Position numbers and translations under genes: made by a program. From positions 1-64,000 of the forward strand of contig NZ_QKMF01000011.1 of assembly GCF_003208435.1 (NCBI RefSeq): a stretch of 64,000 nucleotides of DNA, given 5' to 3'. The notes beneath the pieces were generated by a model that worked only from the letters and a program-made list of their open reading frames with translations, was not told the DNA's origin and ran no database searches. Below are positions 8,892 to 18,343 of this stretch, in pieces (position 1 is the stretch's first letter; the number at the start of each line of letters is the position of its first letter). The DNA comes from Pelagimonas varians (GTDB lineage: Bacteria; Pseudomonadota; Alphaproteobacteria; Rhodobacterales; Rhodobacteraceae).

Positions 8892-9899
8892 TCAGCCTTT
8901 GATATCCAGTGCGGCGACTTCCCCATCATGCAGCAAAAGGTTTTTCCAGCGCGGGCTACCGCCGAAACGCTCATAGACCGTGACAAAAACTGTGTCTTTG
9001 GACAGCTTCTTCATGCTTGATCCGCAAGGTTTGCCAGCCTTGACGCGGCAGACCTTGGATTTGATCTTTTCATAGGCCTGATCGGTGTCAGAGACCGGTA
9101 GTGTCTTGCCGGATGTGCCGTAGTGTACCGCTTCGTAAGTTTCGGGAGACGCAAACATAACCAAAGCAGCCGTAAACTGGCGGGCGCAGCCATCGTCGAA
9201 GCCGGTCAGGTAAAACGTCCGCTGCGCGACAGACCCCGGCGCGCTGTCATAAAGTGTGTAGCCGCGGCCTCTTTCAGGCCAACTGCCGGATTTACGTCCT
9301 AATTGCGCTTTGGACACACCGCACAACCGCGCCAACCGGCCATATGGCAACGTCGTGCCAGCCTTTACTTGTTCATAGTCAGGATCGCCAAGCTTTGGAG
9401 CCCGCCCGGATTTGGTTTTGCCGCCTGTGCCACCTAGGCCTAGCCCCAAAAGGCCACGTTTCTTTTTAGGGGCAGGTGCATCTTCCAGCGCCAATGCAGC
9501 CAGCACAATCGGGGTATCCGTATCCGCCTGAAAACTATCTGCACGCCCCGCAACCCGCGCCGCCTCGGCTTGCGCCGTAACTTCCGACGATATTTCCGGG
9601 TTTTGCCCATCTACAAGATCGACAAGATCACCCTGCGGTGCGTCATCCGTCACCGCATCGGCCTTGCGGCCAAGAAATCCAAGCAAGCCGCCGCGCGGCT
9701 TTTCCTGAGCAACAGTGCGCTGTGGCAGGTCTGGAACAGGCACATCTGACAGATCCCCACCGGCAGGATCGGCCAAGGCATCGACCTGTCCGGCGCTGGC
9801 ATCAATGTCCATGTCTTGCAGTTTGGGCACGTCCCGCAAAGGATCTGCACAGCCAGCAACAACCGCCACCAAAGACAGTGAGAGAATGATCCGGTGCAT
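8892..9899 (-). CDS. Predicted lipoprotein of unknown function
   Basis: 335 residues with a lipoprotein signal peptide (MHRIILSLSLVAVVAGC); the lipobox VAGC puts the acylated cysteine at residue 17. A low-complexity middle follows (Asp/Ala-rich, with GLLGFLGRK and KKRGLLGLGLGG), then an ordered C-terminal half with KAGTTLPYGRLARLCG, five or more cysteines and FVTVYERFGG. I do not recognise the C-terminal domain. GGGGGGTG before the ATG at 9899 decides the start. Lies 91 bases after dnaE on the same strand and may be cotranscribed. Converges on slyX. Confidence 0.75.
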   Translation of the reverse strand: MHRIILSLSLVAVVAGCADPLRDVPKLQDMDIDASAGQVDALADPAGGDLSDVPVPDLPQRTVAQEKPRGGLLGFLGRKADAVTDDAPQGDLVDLVDGQNPEISSEVTAQAEAARVAGRADSFQADTDTPIVLAALALEDAPAPKKKRGLLGLGLGGTGGKTKSGRAPKLGDPDYEQVKAGTTLPYGRLARLCGVSKAQLGRKSGSWPERGRGYTLYDSAPGSVAQRTFYLTGFDDGCARQFTAALVMFASPETYEAVHYGTSGKTLPVSDTDQAYEKIKSKVCRVKAGKPCGSSMKKLSKDTVFVTVYERFGGSPRWKNLLLHDGEVAALDIKG

Positions 9900-9990
9900 G
9901 CACACCCCCCTTTTATCCACAGCGCCTCTTAACGCATAGGCAAGGGGCGGTCTATTGTTCAGCCCGAAATCACGGCAAAAAACCGCGTTT

Positions 9991-12900
9991 TTAGAATTCC
10001 TCGACCGCCAAAACCCCGTCCAAAGATTTGACCGCACCCTTGGTTTCCGGCGTGACCGGAAAGGCTTGTTTCAGGTCCAGCTCAACCTCACCGGGCAAAC
10101 CGTGATCGCTAAGGCACACATGAACCGGACCACGCGGCGCTTTGGGCATTTGTTCTGCCGCACGCCCCAAAACCGATGCAATTTGCGACAGCGCCATTGA
10201 ATTTTCGACGAAAATTCGCATACCCGCGATGGTGTTGCTTGAAACGGCCTGTTCCACCGGCGTCACGCCGCGGCATAGCAATTTCAACTGATCGGATTCC
10301 ATGGTTGCTTCGACAGTGATCACAACCTTGGAGCCAGTGTCCAAGAATTCCCGCGATTTTTCGAGCGCCTCCGAGAAAATCGTCACTTCGTAGGCTCCTG
10401 TCGGATCGCTGAGCTGCGCAAAGGCAAACCTGTTGCCGCGCGCCGACTTGCGCTCTTGCCGCCCAGCAACGACCCCACCCAATTTCGCAACCAAAGGTGC
10501 CCGTTCAGCTTTGACCATCACCTCGTCCAGCGTCAAAACATCCGACCGCTTCAATGCCGCCATGTAGTCATCTAGGGGATGGCCGGATAGATAGAACCCA
10601 ATCGCCTTGAACTCCTCAGCCAATCGTTCGGCGGGCAACCAATCAGGAACCGGCGACAACCGCGGCTCTGGCAGATCATCCCCTGCCTCACCAAACAAGG
10701 ACACCTGCGCCGATGCACGCTGTTCGTGAATCGCAGATGAATAGGCAACAAGCGCGTCCAAACTGTCAAACACCCGCCGCCGGTTGCCATCAAGCACATC
10801 AAAGGCACCAGCCCGGGCCAGCATCTCCATCGGGCGTTTGCCAACACGTTTCAAATCGACCCGGCGCGCCAGATCGAACAGCGTCACAAAGGGCTGATCT
10901 CCGCGCCCTTCGGTCACAAGGTTCATCGCCTCGATCCCAACGTTTTTCAGCGCGCCCAGCGCATAAACCAATTCGCCATTCAACACATTGAACGTCGACA
11001 AAGACCGGTTCACACACGGCGGCACATAGGGCAGCTTCAACCCCTTACGGACCTCTTCGAAGTACACCGCCAGTTTGTCCGTCAGGTGGATATCGCAGTT
11101 CATGACACCCGCCATGAATTCCACCGGATGGTTCGCCTTTAGCCAGCCCGTTTGGTAGGATACCACCGCATAGGCCGCCGCGTGGGATTTGTTGAACCCG
11201 TAGTTGGCGAATTTCTCAAGAAGATCGAAAACCTCTGACGCCTTTTTGGCAGGCACACCGTTTTCACCGGCCCCCTTTTCAAACTTCGGACGTTCTGCGT
11301 CCATCGCCTCTTTGATCTTTTTACCCATGGCGCGGCGCAGCAAGTCTGCGCCGCCAAGCGTGTATTTCGCCATCACCTGAGCGATCTGCATAACCTGTTC
11401 TTGGTAAACGATAATCCCTTGCGTTTCCTCAAGAATATGGTCGATCAGCGGGTGTACCGACTGGATCTCTTTCAGCCCGTTCTTTACCTCGCAATAGGTC
11501 GGTATATTCTCCATCGGGCCGGGACGATACAGCGCCACAAGTGCAACGATATCTTCGATACAGGTCGGTTTCATCCGCTTGAGGGCGTCCATCATGCCCG
11601 AGCTTTCAACCTGAAACACTGCGACCGTTTTTGCAGCAGAATAGAGTTTGTAGGTGGCTTCATCGTCCAGCGGAATTGCGTTGATCTGGTTTTGCGCCCC
11701 TTCGGCCGGCTCATATAGTTGGGTGCCATCCGCCTTGACGTGCAAAGGCCGACCGGACTGAAAAATCTGGTCCATCGCATTTTGGATAACGGTCAGGGTT
11801 TTCAGACCCAAAAAGTCGAACTTCACCAAACCGGCCTGTTCGACCCACTTCATATTGAACTGGGTTGCAGGCATGTCAGAACGCGGATCACGGTACAGCG
11901 GCACCAATTCATCTGTCGGGCGGTCTGCAATCACAACGCCCGCCGCGTGGGTCCCCGCCGACCGCAAAAGCCCCTCGACTTGCATGCCGTATTTCAACAG
12001 CCGGTCGACCACCTCTTCGTTCTTGGCTTCATCACGCAGGCGTTCCTCTTGCTGAAGGGCCTGTTCGATCGAAACCGGTTTGACCCCCTCAACGGGGATC
12101 ATTTTCGACAGGCGATCCACCTGACCATAAGGCATCTGTAAAACGCGCCCCATGTCGCGTACCGCCGCCTTGGACAAAAGCGCACCAAATGTGATGATCT
12201 GCCCGACTTTGTCGCGGCCATATTTTTGCTGCACATAGCGGATCACCTCTTCGCGGCGATCCATGCAAAAGTCGATGTCGAAATCCGGCATCGAAACCCG
12301 TTCTGGATTCAAAAACCGTTCAAACAACAGGTTGTAGCGCAAAGGATCAAGGTCGGTCACAGTCAAAGCGTAGGCTACCAGACTGCCCGCACCGGACCCC
12401 CGTCCGGGCCCGACAGGAATGTCATTGTCTTTGGCCCATTGGATAAAATCGGCAACGATCAAGAAATAGCCGGGAAACCCCATGCCTTCGATGATGCCCA
12501 GTTCGAAATCCAAACGTTCCTGATATTTTTCAACCGTGTCCGCATGCGGGATCACGGCAAGGCGCTTTTGCAGACCTTCGTTGGCGATGCGGCGCAGTTC
12601 GGCCACTTCGTCATCCGCGAACTTCGGCAAAATCGGATCGCGGCGATAGGCCATAAAGGCGCAGCGCTGCGCGATTTCAATTGTGTTTTCCAAGGCCTCG
12701 GGCAGATCGGCAAACAGCACAGCCATTTCCTGGGGCGTTTTCATATAGTGCTGAGGCGTCAAACGGCGGCGCGGTTCAATCTGGTCAACATAAGCCCCTT
12801 CGGCGATGCAGATCATCGCATCATGGGCCTCATACATTTCTGTCTTTGGGAAATAGACATCGTTGGTCGCCACCAAGGGCAGATCCATCGCATAGGCCAT

Positions 12901-13491
12901 TTCGACAAAGCCGCGTTCCGTCAATGCTTCGGATTCCTGCGGCATGCCATCCTCACCGGGATGGCGCTGCAGTTCGACATACAAACGATCGCCAAAGGCT
13001 GCATGCAAACGCTGCATCAAGGCCTCGGCCGCTGTACGATTGCCCATTTGCAGCAACTTGCCCACCGGCCCGTTTGGTCCACCCGTCAAGCAGATCACAT
13101 CTTCGCAATGCATCTCAAGCTGGTCAGGGGTGATATACGGCAGCTCGCTACCTTCGCGCATATACAAACACGAATTAAGCTTCATCAAATGCTCGTATCC
13201 GGTTTCTGTTTGCGCCAGTAAAACCAGCGGAGCGGGCGAGGATGGCCGTTCCCCCTGAGCTGGTTCGGCATGGCGGAAATCAACCTGGCAGCCCATGATC
13301 GGCTGCACTCCGGCACCGCTGGCCCCCACAGCAAACTCCAGCGCTGCAAACAGATTATTGGTATCGGTCACGGCGACGGCTGGCATCCCCATGTCCGCAC
13401 AGATACCGGGTAATTTTTTCAGCCGAATGGCCCCTTCAAGAAGAGAATATTCGGTATGGACGCGCAGGTGGATGAATCGAGGATCTGACAT
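9991..13491 (-). CDS. dnaE: DNA polymerase III alpha subunit
   Basis: Replicative polymerase, 1166 residues, full length for DnaE1. The PHP domain is at the N-terminus (HLRVHTEYSLLEGA, AVAVTDTNNLFAA). The palm follows with GRGSGAGSLVAYAL near residue 365 and the metal-binding PDFDIDFCMDRR near 400. The tau/beta-binding and OB-fold region is C-terminal (GRQERKSARGNRFAFAQLSD near 1020). The ATG at 13491 gives MSDPRFIHLRVH, matching homologues; the upstream 33 codons of open frame look non-coding. It carries a perfect 19-base palindrome at 10199-10217 within the codons for RIFVENS. Confidence 0.96.
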   Translation of the reverse strand: MSDPRFIHLRVHTEYSLLEGAIRLKKLPGICADMGMPAVAVTDTNNLFAALEFAVGASGAGVQPIMGCQVDFRHAEPAQGERPSSPAPLVLLAQTETGYEHLMKLNSCLYMREGSELPYITPDQLEMHCEDVICLTGGPNGPVGKLLQMGNRTAAEALMQRLHAAFGDRLYVELQRHPGEDGMPQESEALTERGFVEMAYAMDLPLVATNDVYFPKTEMYEAHDAMICIAEGAYVDQIEPRRRLTPQHYMKTPQEMAVLFADLPEALENTIEIAQRCAFMAYRRDPILPKFADDEVAELRRIANEGLQKRLAVIPHADTVEKYQERLDFELGIIEGMGFPGYFLIVADFIQWAKDNDIPVGPGRGSGAGSLVAYALTVTDLDPLRYNLLFERFLNPERVSMPDFDIDFCMDRREEVIRYVQQKYGRDKVGQIITFGALLSKAAVRDMGRVLQMPYGQVDRLSKMIPVEGVKPVSIEQALQQEERLRDEAKNEEVVDRLLKYGMQVEGLLRSAGTHAAGVVIADRPTDELVPLYRDPRSDMPATQFNMKWVEQAGLVKFDFLGLKTLTVIQNAMDQIFQSGRPLHVKADGTQLYEPAEGAQNQINAIPLDDEATYKLYSAAKTVAVFQVESSGMMDALKRMKPTCIEDIVALVALYRPGPMENIPTYCEVKNGLKEIQSVHPLIDHILEETQGIIVYQEQVMQIAQVMAKYTLGGADLLRRAMGKKIKEAMDAERPKFEKGAGENGVPAKKASEVFDLLEKFANYGFNKSHAAAYAVVSYQTGWLKANHPVEFMAGVMNCDIHLTDKLAVYFEEVRKGLKLPYVPPCVNRSLSTFNVLNGELVYALGALKNVGIEAMNLVTEGRGDQPFVTLFDLARRVDLKRVGKRPMEMLARAGAFDVLDGNRRRVFDSLDALVAYSSAIHEQRASAQVSLFGEAGDDLPEPRLSPVPDWLPAERLAEEFKAIGFYLSGHPLDDYMAALKRSDVLTLDEVMVKAERAPLVAKLGGVVAGRQERKSARGNRFAFAQLSDPTGAYEVTIFSEALEKSREFLDTGSKVVITVEATMESDQLKLLCRGVTPVEQAVSSNTIAGMRIFVENSMALSQIASVLGRAAEQMPKAPRGPVHVCLSDHGLPGEVELDLKQAFPVTPETKGAVKSLDGVLAVEEF

Positions 13492-13738
13492 AGGCGCACA
13501 ATAGGGCCGCAGGGCCACCGGGGGCAAACCGGTAATCCACCTTGCCGCAAAATAAGGCGCTCCCCTAATACCTGCCAGCAAAATGTGCATTTTTCCTTGC
13601 CAAAGCGCCCATCCGCCCCATAGCGTGGCTCTTACAACAGGGACTTCGCGTGTTTTCTACGCCGCATCGAGGGCACGCACTCTGACCTATTGGGAAAACC
13701 AAAGGCAGTGGACATGGTAACGCGGCAGGCAAAAACCC

Positions 13739-15145
13739 ATGAATATCACCTTTCTTCTGAACGGAGAGAGCGTGGAGCTGACCAATGTTTCTCCCGAGAC
13801 AACTCTCCTCAACTGGCTGCGTGACACACGCGGACTGAAAGGCACCAAAGAAGGGTGCAATGAGGGCGATTGCGGGGCCTGCACAGTGATGGTCACTGAA
13901 ACAGGCAGCTCCAAGGCCCTAAACGCTTGCATCCTTTTGTTGCCCCAACTGCATGGCAAAGCCATTCGCACCGTCGAAGGTTTGGCGACAAATGGCGGTT
14001 TGCATCCGGTCCAAGACGCTCTTATCACCCACCACGGAAGCCAATGTGGCTTTTGTACACCGGGCATTGCGGTCTCGATGGCCGTGGCGCATTTGAATGG
14101 CGACACCGAACACGACGATGCTCTGGCTGGCAATTTATGCCGGTGCACAGGATACGCCCCCATCATTCGCGCCGCCATTTCCGCCCAGGAATCCCCGAAA
14201 ATCACCTACCCGGAAACCGACCCAGATTTCTTCTGTCCCCCAATATCCTCGGGGGGGGCCGAAGGCCGGGGGGCAGACAGCCCCCCTCCCCCGGTTTCCT
14301 CGCCCACCTCCAGTGATGACTTGGCAGACCTGTACCTGAAAACACCAGATGCAACCCTGATCGCAGGGGCAACGGACGTCGGCCTTTGGGTGACCAAGCA
14401 ATTCCGTCCGATTGCACCAGCCATATTCCTGAACCGATGCCGCGACATGCAACACATCGATGTCTCAGAGGACAGTATCCGCATCGGCGCGGGTGTGACG
14501 ATGGACCGTGTTTTATCTTTGATGGCGGATCACCACCCGTCTTACGCCGAAATGATCCGGCGCTATGGATCCACCCAAGTGCGCAATGCCGCCACCATCG
14601 GCGGCAATGTCGCCAACGGCTCCCCCATTGGCGACAACCCGCCTGCCTTGATCGCGCTCGGGGCCACGCTGCACCTAAGACAAGGCGACACCCGCCGCTT
14701 TCTTCCAATCGAAGACTTCTACATTGAATATGGCAAACAAGACCGGCAACCCGGCGAATTTGTCGAAGCGGTTTCGATACCGCGCCAACCAGACCGGCTG
14801 CGCGTCTACAAACTGTCCAAGCGGTTTGACCAAGATATTTCAGCGGTATGCGGGGCTTTTGATATCACGGTCTCGGACGGCACCATCACAAATGCCCGCA
14901 TCGCGTTTGGCGGTATGGCCGGCACGCCCAAACGTGCAGCGCATGTCGAACAGGCGCTCACCGGCCAGCCGTGGACCGAAGACATCATCGCCAGATCATG
15001 GGATGCTTGGGAGCAAGATTTCGCCCCCATGAGCGATATGCGGGCAAGCGCCGACTACCGCCTGACCTCGGCGCGTAACTTACTGTCGCGCTATTTTCTG
15101 GATGACATGGGGGCCGCGACAAGCGTGCTTGAGGTGAAACCATGA
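13739..15145 (+). CDS. xdhA: Xanthine dehydrogenase small subunit (Fe-S/FAD)
   Basis: Electron-transfer subunit of a bipartite XDH oxidising hypoxanthine and xanthine. Residues 1-150 hold two [2Fe-2S] clusters: CNEGDCGACTV with a later CILLLPQ, then CGFCTPG and GNLCRCTGY. Residues 195-460 are the FAD domain (TLIAGATDVGLW, NAATIGGNVANGSPIGDNPP). The linker, residues about 163-187, is a Pro/Gly-rich stretch encoded by an extragenic-type repeat (14225-14300), which is unusual. 468 residues, near the Rhodobacter capsulatus XdhA length. It begins the xdhABC-transporter operon; the ribosome binding site is weak. Its stop overlaps the xdhB start by four bases. Confidence 0.94.
   Translation: MNITFLLNGESVELTNVSPETTLLNWLRDTRGLKGTKEGCNEGDCGACTVMVTETGSSKALNACILLLPQLHGKAIRTVEGLATNGGLHPVQDALITHHGSQCGFCTPGIAVSMAVAHLNGDTEHDDALAGNLCRCTGYAPIIRAAISAQESPKITYPETDPDFFCPPISSGGAEGRGADSPPPPVSSPTSSDDLADLYLKTPDATLIAGATDVGLWVTKQFRPIAPAIFLNRCRDMQHIDVSEDSIRIGAGVTMDRVLSLMADHHPSYAEMIRRYGSTQVRNAATIGGNVANGSPIGDNPPALIALGATLHLRQGDTRRFLPIEDFYIEYGKQDRQPGEFVEAVSIPRQPDRLRVYKLSKRFDQDISAVCGAFDITVSDGTITNARIAFGGMAGTPKRAAHVEQALTGQPWTEDIIARSWDAWEQDFAPMSDMRASADYRLTSARNLLSRYFLDDMGAATSVLEVKP
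14225..14300 (-). repeat. GC-rich extragenic-type palindromic repeat translated inside xdhA
   Basis: Read on the minus strand: a G-rich arm GGGGGGC, TGTCT, a C-rich arm GCCCCCC, a second small hairpin (GGCC-TTCG-GCC), then CCCCGAGGATATTG followed by GGGGACAGAAGAAATC. The same order, arm-loop-arm then CCCCGGGATATTTA and GGGACAGAAGAAAATC, occurs at 55249-55304. The element keeps the xdhA frame open and encodes a flexible Pro/Gly/Ser linker. Confidence 0.65.
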
Positions 15146-17415
15146 GCGTGACCAAACCCCTGCCCCACGATTCCGCCAAGCTGCATGTCACTGGAACTGC
15201 ACGCTATGTTGACGACATCCCCGTGCCGGCGGATTGCTTGCATCTGGCCTTTGGCTTGTCCGATATCGCCTGCGGCAGCATCCAGTCGATCAACCTTGAT
15301 GCCGTACGCGCCGCGCCCGGAGTGACGTCGGTTTGGCTGGCGGGTGACCTGCCGACCGATTGCGATTGCTCTCCGTCCGTGCATGACGAACCGCTGCTTT
15401 CGGACGGCCAAATTCATTACTTGGGACAACCGGTGTTTCTGGTCGCCGCAACATCGCATACTGCGGCCCGTCATGCCGCGCGTTTGGGGCAGATCGAATA
15501 CTCACCAGAACCTGCCCTTTTGACAATCGAAGACGCTTATTTGGCAGGCAGTCAATTTGGCGACGCTCCGCGAATATGGGAACGCGGCACTGCAGCACCG
15601 GCCATATATGCCGCTGCGCATGTCATCGAAGGTGTGCTCGATATGGGCGGGCAGGAACACTTTTATCTCGAAAGTCAGGCAGCGATGGTGATGCCGCAAG
15701 ATGGTGGCGATATGCTGGTGCATTCCTCGACCCAGCATCCCAGCGAAATCCAGCACAAAGTGGCCCATGCGTTGGATATCCCGATGCACGCCGTTCAGGT
15801 CGAAACCCGGCGCATGGGTGGCGGCTTTGGCGGCAAAGAAAGTCAAGGCAATGCACTGGCCATATCCTGCGCCGTTGTTGCCGCGGCCACCGGACGCCCT
15901 GCCAAAATGCGCTATGACCGCGACGATGATTTCACCATCACCGGTAAACGCCATGATTTCCAGATCCGCTACCGCGTTGGCACCGATGAATCGGGCCGCA
16001 TAGAAGGGGCCGAATTCCTGCAACTGGCCCGCTGCGGTTGGGCACAGGACCTGTCGTTTCCAGTGGCCGACCGGGCGATGCTGCACACCGACAACGCCTA
16101 TTTCCTGCCCAACGTGCGGATCGAAAGCCACCGGCTAAAAACCAACACCCAAAGCGCCACCGCCTTTCGCGGATTTGGCGGACCGCAGGGTATGTTGGGT
16201 ATAGAACGAGTGATGGACCATATTGCCCACACTCTTGGACAAGACCCACTGGCAGTCCGGCGCGTCAATTTCTACGACACCCCCGAAACGCAGTCCGGCA
16301 GAACCTCAACCCCCTACGGGCAAGAGGTTGATGATTTTGTGCTGGATGAATTGGTCACGAAACTGGCTGATCAATGCGATTACAGCATCCGCCGCGAGGC
16401 CGCAGCGCAGTGGAATGAAACCAACCCCGTTTTGAAACGGGGGATTGCGCTGACGCCGGTGAAATTCGGGATTTCCTTCACGCTGACCCATCTCAATCAG
16501 GCTGGGGCCTTGGTCCATGTCTACCAAGATGGATCGATCCAATTGAATCATGGCGGCACCGAAATGGGCCAAGGGCTGTTTCAAAAAGTGGCGCAGGTTG
16601 CGGCCAGCCGGTTTGGCGTCCCTATAGAGACGATCAAAATCACCGCGACCGACACTGGAAAAGTGCCGAACACATCTGCCACCGCCGCCTCCAGCGGTTC
16701 CGATCTCAACGGGATGGCGGTCAAGGCAGCCTGTGACACCATCCGCGACCGAATGGCCACCCATTTGGGCAAGAACGTCCAGTTCGAAGGCGGATCGGTT
16801 GTCGTAGACGGCAGTGCAATCCCCTTCGCCGAGGCCGCAAAGCGCTGCTACGAAAGCCGCATCAGCCTGTCTGCCACCGGCTTTTACAAAACCCCCAAGC
16901 TGGAATGGAACCCTGAAACCGGCCAAGGCCGACCGTTCTTTTACTTTGCCTATGGCGCGGCTTGCAGCGAGGTGGTGATCGACACGCTGACCGGTGAAAA
17001 CCGGATTTTGCGCACCGACATCATCCATGATGCGGGGGCATCGCTGAACCCGGTTCTGGATATCGGTCAGGTCGAGGGCGGTTTTGTGCAAGGCGCAGGC
17101 TGGCTCACCACCGAAGAACTTATCTGGGATGACAAGGGCCGTTTGCGCACCCATGCACCGTCTACCTACAAAATTCCGGCCTGTTCGGACCGGCCCGATA
17201 TTTTCAACGTCTCGCTTTGGGATGGCCAAAACACCGAGGACACGATTTACCGGTCAAAGGCCGTGGGCGAGCCGCCGTTCATGCTGGGGATCGCGGTCTT
17301 GATGGCCCTGTCCGATGCGGTTGGCGCATGCGGAGACATCTACGCCGACCTGAACGCACCGGCCACGCCTGAACGGATCCTGAAAGCCGTGCAAAAGGTG
17401 CGCGATGGGATTTGA
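15142..17415 (+). CDS. xdhB: Xanthine dehydrogenase large subunit (molybdopterin)
   Basis: Molybdenum-cofactor subunit that hydroxylates xanthine and hypoxanthine; 757 residues. Visible family marks: the N-terminal HVTGTARYVDD, the pterin loop RRMGGGFGGKE near residue 229, SATAFRGFGGPQGM with the substrate-binding arginine near 345, HGGTEMGQG, and KAVGEPPFMLG near 708 with the catalytic glutamate. ATGA overlap with xdhA and 11-base overlap with xdhC indicate tight coupling. The binding pocket arginine and the GEPPF glutamate argue for a purine substrate rather than aldehydes or CO. Confidence 0.94.
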   Translation: MSVTKPLPHDSAKLHVTGTARYVDDIPVPADCLHLAFGLSDIACGSIQSINLDAVRAAPGVTSVWLAGDLPTDCDCSPSVHDEPLLSDGQIHYLGQPVFLVAATSHTAARHAARLGQIEYSPEPALLTIEDAYLAGSQFGDAPRIWERGTAAPAIYAAAHVIEGVLDMGGQEHFYLESQAAMVMPQDGGDMLVHSSTQHPSEIQHKVAHALDIPMHAVQVETRRMGGGFGGKESQGNALAISCAVVAAATGRPAKMRYDRDDDFTITGKRHDFQIRYRVGTDESGRIEGAEFLQLARCGWAQDLSFPVADRAMLHTDNAYFLPNVRIESHRLKTNTQSATAFRGFGGPQGMLGIERVMDHIAHTLGQDPLAVRRVNFYDTPETQSGRTSTPYGQEVDDFVLDELVTKLADQCDYSIRREAAAQWNETNPVLKRGIALTPVKFGISFTLTHLNQAGALVHVYQDGSIQLNHGGTEMGQGLFQKVAQVAASRFGVPIETIKITATDTGKVPNTSATAASSGSDLNGMAVKAACDTIRDRMATHLGKNVQFEGGSVVVDGSAIPFAEAAKRCYESRISLSATGFYKTPKLEWNPETGQGRPFFYFAYGAACSEVVIDTLTGENRILRTDIIHDAGASLNPVLDIGQVEGGFVQGAGWLTTEELIWDDKGRLRTHAPSTYKIPACSDRPDIFNVSLWDGQNTEDTIYRSKAVGEPPFMLGIAVLMALSDAVGACGDIYADLNAPATPERILKAVQKVRDGI

Positions 17416-18343
17416 TCTAAACGGCCTGCAACGGGCGGTCGAACAGCATGGCACCGTTGCGCGCGTTGTCATTGCCGATGTCGCGGGTTCTTCCCCGCGC
17501 GAAGTTGGCGCAGCCATGCTGGTTTGGCAGGGTGGCCAAAGCGGCACAATTGGCGGCGGAGCATTGGAGTATCAAACAGCCCAACATGCGCTCACGCGCT
17601 TGGGCCTCAGCCGCCATTCGCTTGGCCCTGAATTGGGGCAATGCTGCGGGGGATCGGTAACGCTTTTGACCGAACTCTATACCCCCGAAACCTTGGCCTG
17701 TCTTACGGGCCAAGACATCATTACGCGCGGCGCTAGCGACATGCCTTTGGCTGTTAGACGGGTTCTGGATCAGGCGCGTGCCCAAGGCAAGCAGCCCGAC
17801 CCGCAGTTAATCCAAGGCTGGATGATTGAGCCAGTTTTACGCCCCACACGCGATATCTGGATTTGGGGCGCAGGCCATGTTGGCCGCGCGATGGTTGACG
17901 TTCTGACCCCGATGCCGGACACTGCCATCACATGGATCGACACCGCATCCGACCGGTTTCCAGACGCAATACCGAACGGCGTCACCAAACTGCCCGCCGC
18001 CGATCCGCCGCGTTTGATGGCCCATGCTCCAAAAACTGCTTTGCACTTAATTCTGACCTACAGCCACGAGCTGGATTTTCAGCTGTGCCATGCCGCCCTT
18101 GTACGGGGTTTTGCCTTCGCCGGGTTGATCGGCTCGGACACCAAATGGACCCGCTTTCGCAAACGCTTGGCGGTTTTGGGCCATGGCATTGATCAAATAG
18201 AAAGCATCACCTGCCCTATTGGTCGCAAAGACCTGGGCAAACATCCGCAGGCCATTGCTATAGGCGTGGCCGCGCAGCTACTTACGCTTGACACCAAAGG
18301 AGAGACCGCGTGGACGACACACTCCTCAGCATTCAAGGCCTGA
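17405..18343 (+). CDS. xdhC: Xanthine dehydrogenase accessory protein XdhC
   Basis: Binds molybdenum cofactor, promotes its sulfuration and delivers it to XdhB (established in R. capsulatus). 312 residues. The N-terminal XdhC/CoxI domain has VIADVAGSSPREVGAAMLV and GTIGGGALEYQ; the C-terminal Rossmann domain has IWIWGAGHVGRAMVDVL near residue 155 and FAGLIGSDTKWTRFRKRL. It overlaps xdhB by 11 bases, and its last 34 bases overlap the ABC ATPase gene, which ties enzyme maturation and substrate uptake into one transcript. Confidence 0.92.
   Translation: MGFDLNGLQRAVEQHGTVARVVIADVAGSSPREVGAAMLVWQGGQSGTIGGGALEYQTAQHALTRLGLSRHSLGPELGQCCGGSVTLLTELYTPETLACLTGQDIITRGASDMPLAVRRVLDQARAQGKQPDPQLIQGWMIEPVLRPTRDIWIWGAGHVGRAMVDVLTPMPDTAITWIDTASDRFPDAIPNGVTKLPAADPPRLMAHAPKTALHLILTYSHELDFQLCHAALVRGFAFAGLIGSDTKWTRFRKRLAVLGHGIDQIESITCPIGRKDLGKHPQAIAIGVAAQLLTLDTKGETAWTTHSSAFKA

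Noticed and set aside
12226-13221. 331-codon open frame opposite dnaE
   Set aside because: Antisense of the DnaE PHP and palm region; no family resemblance.
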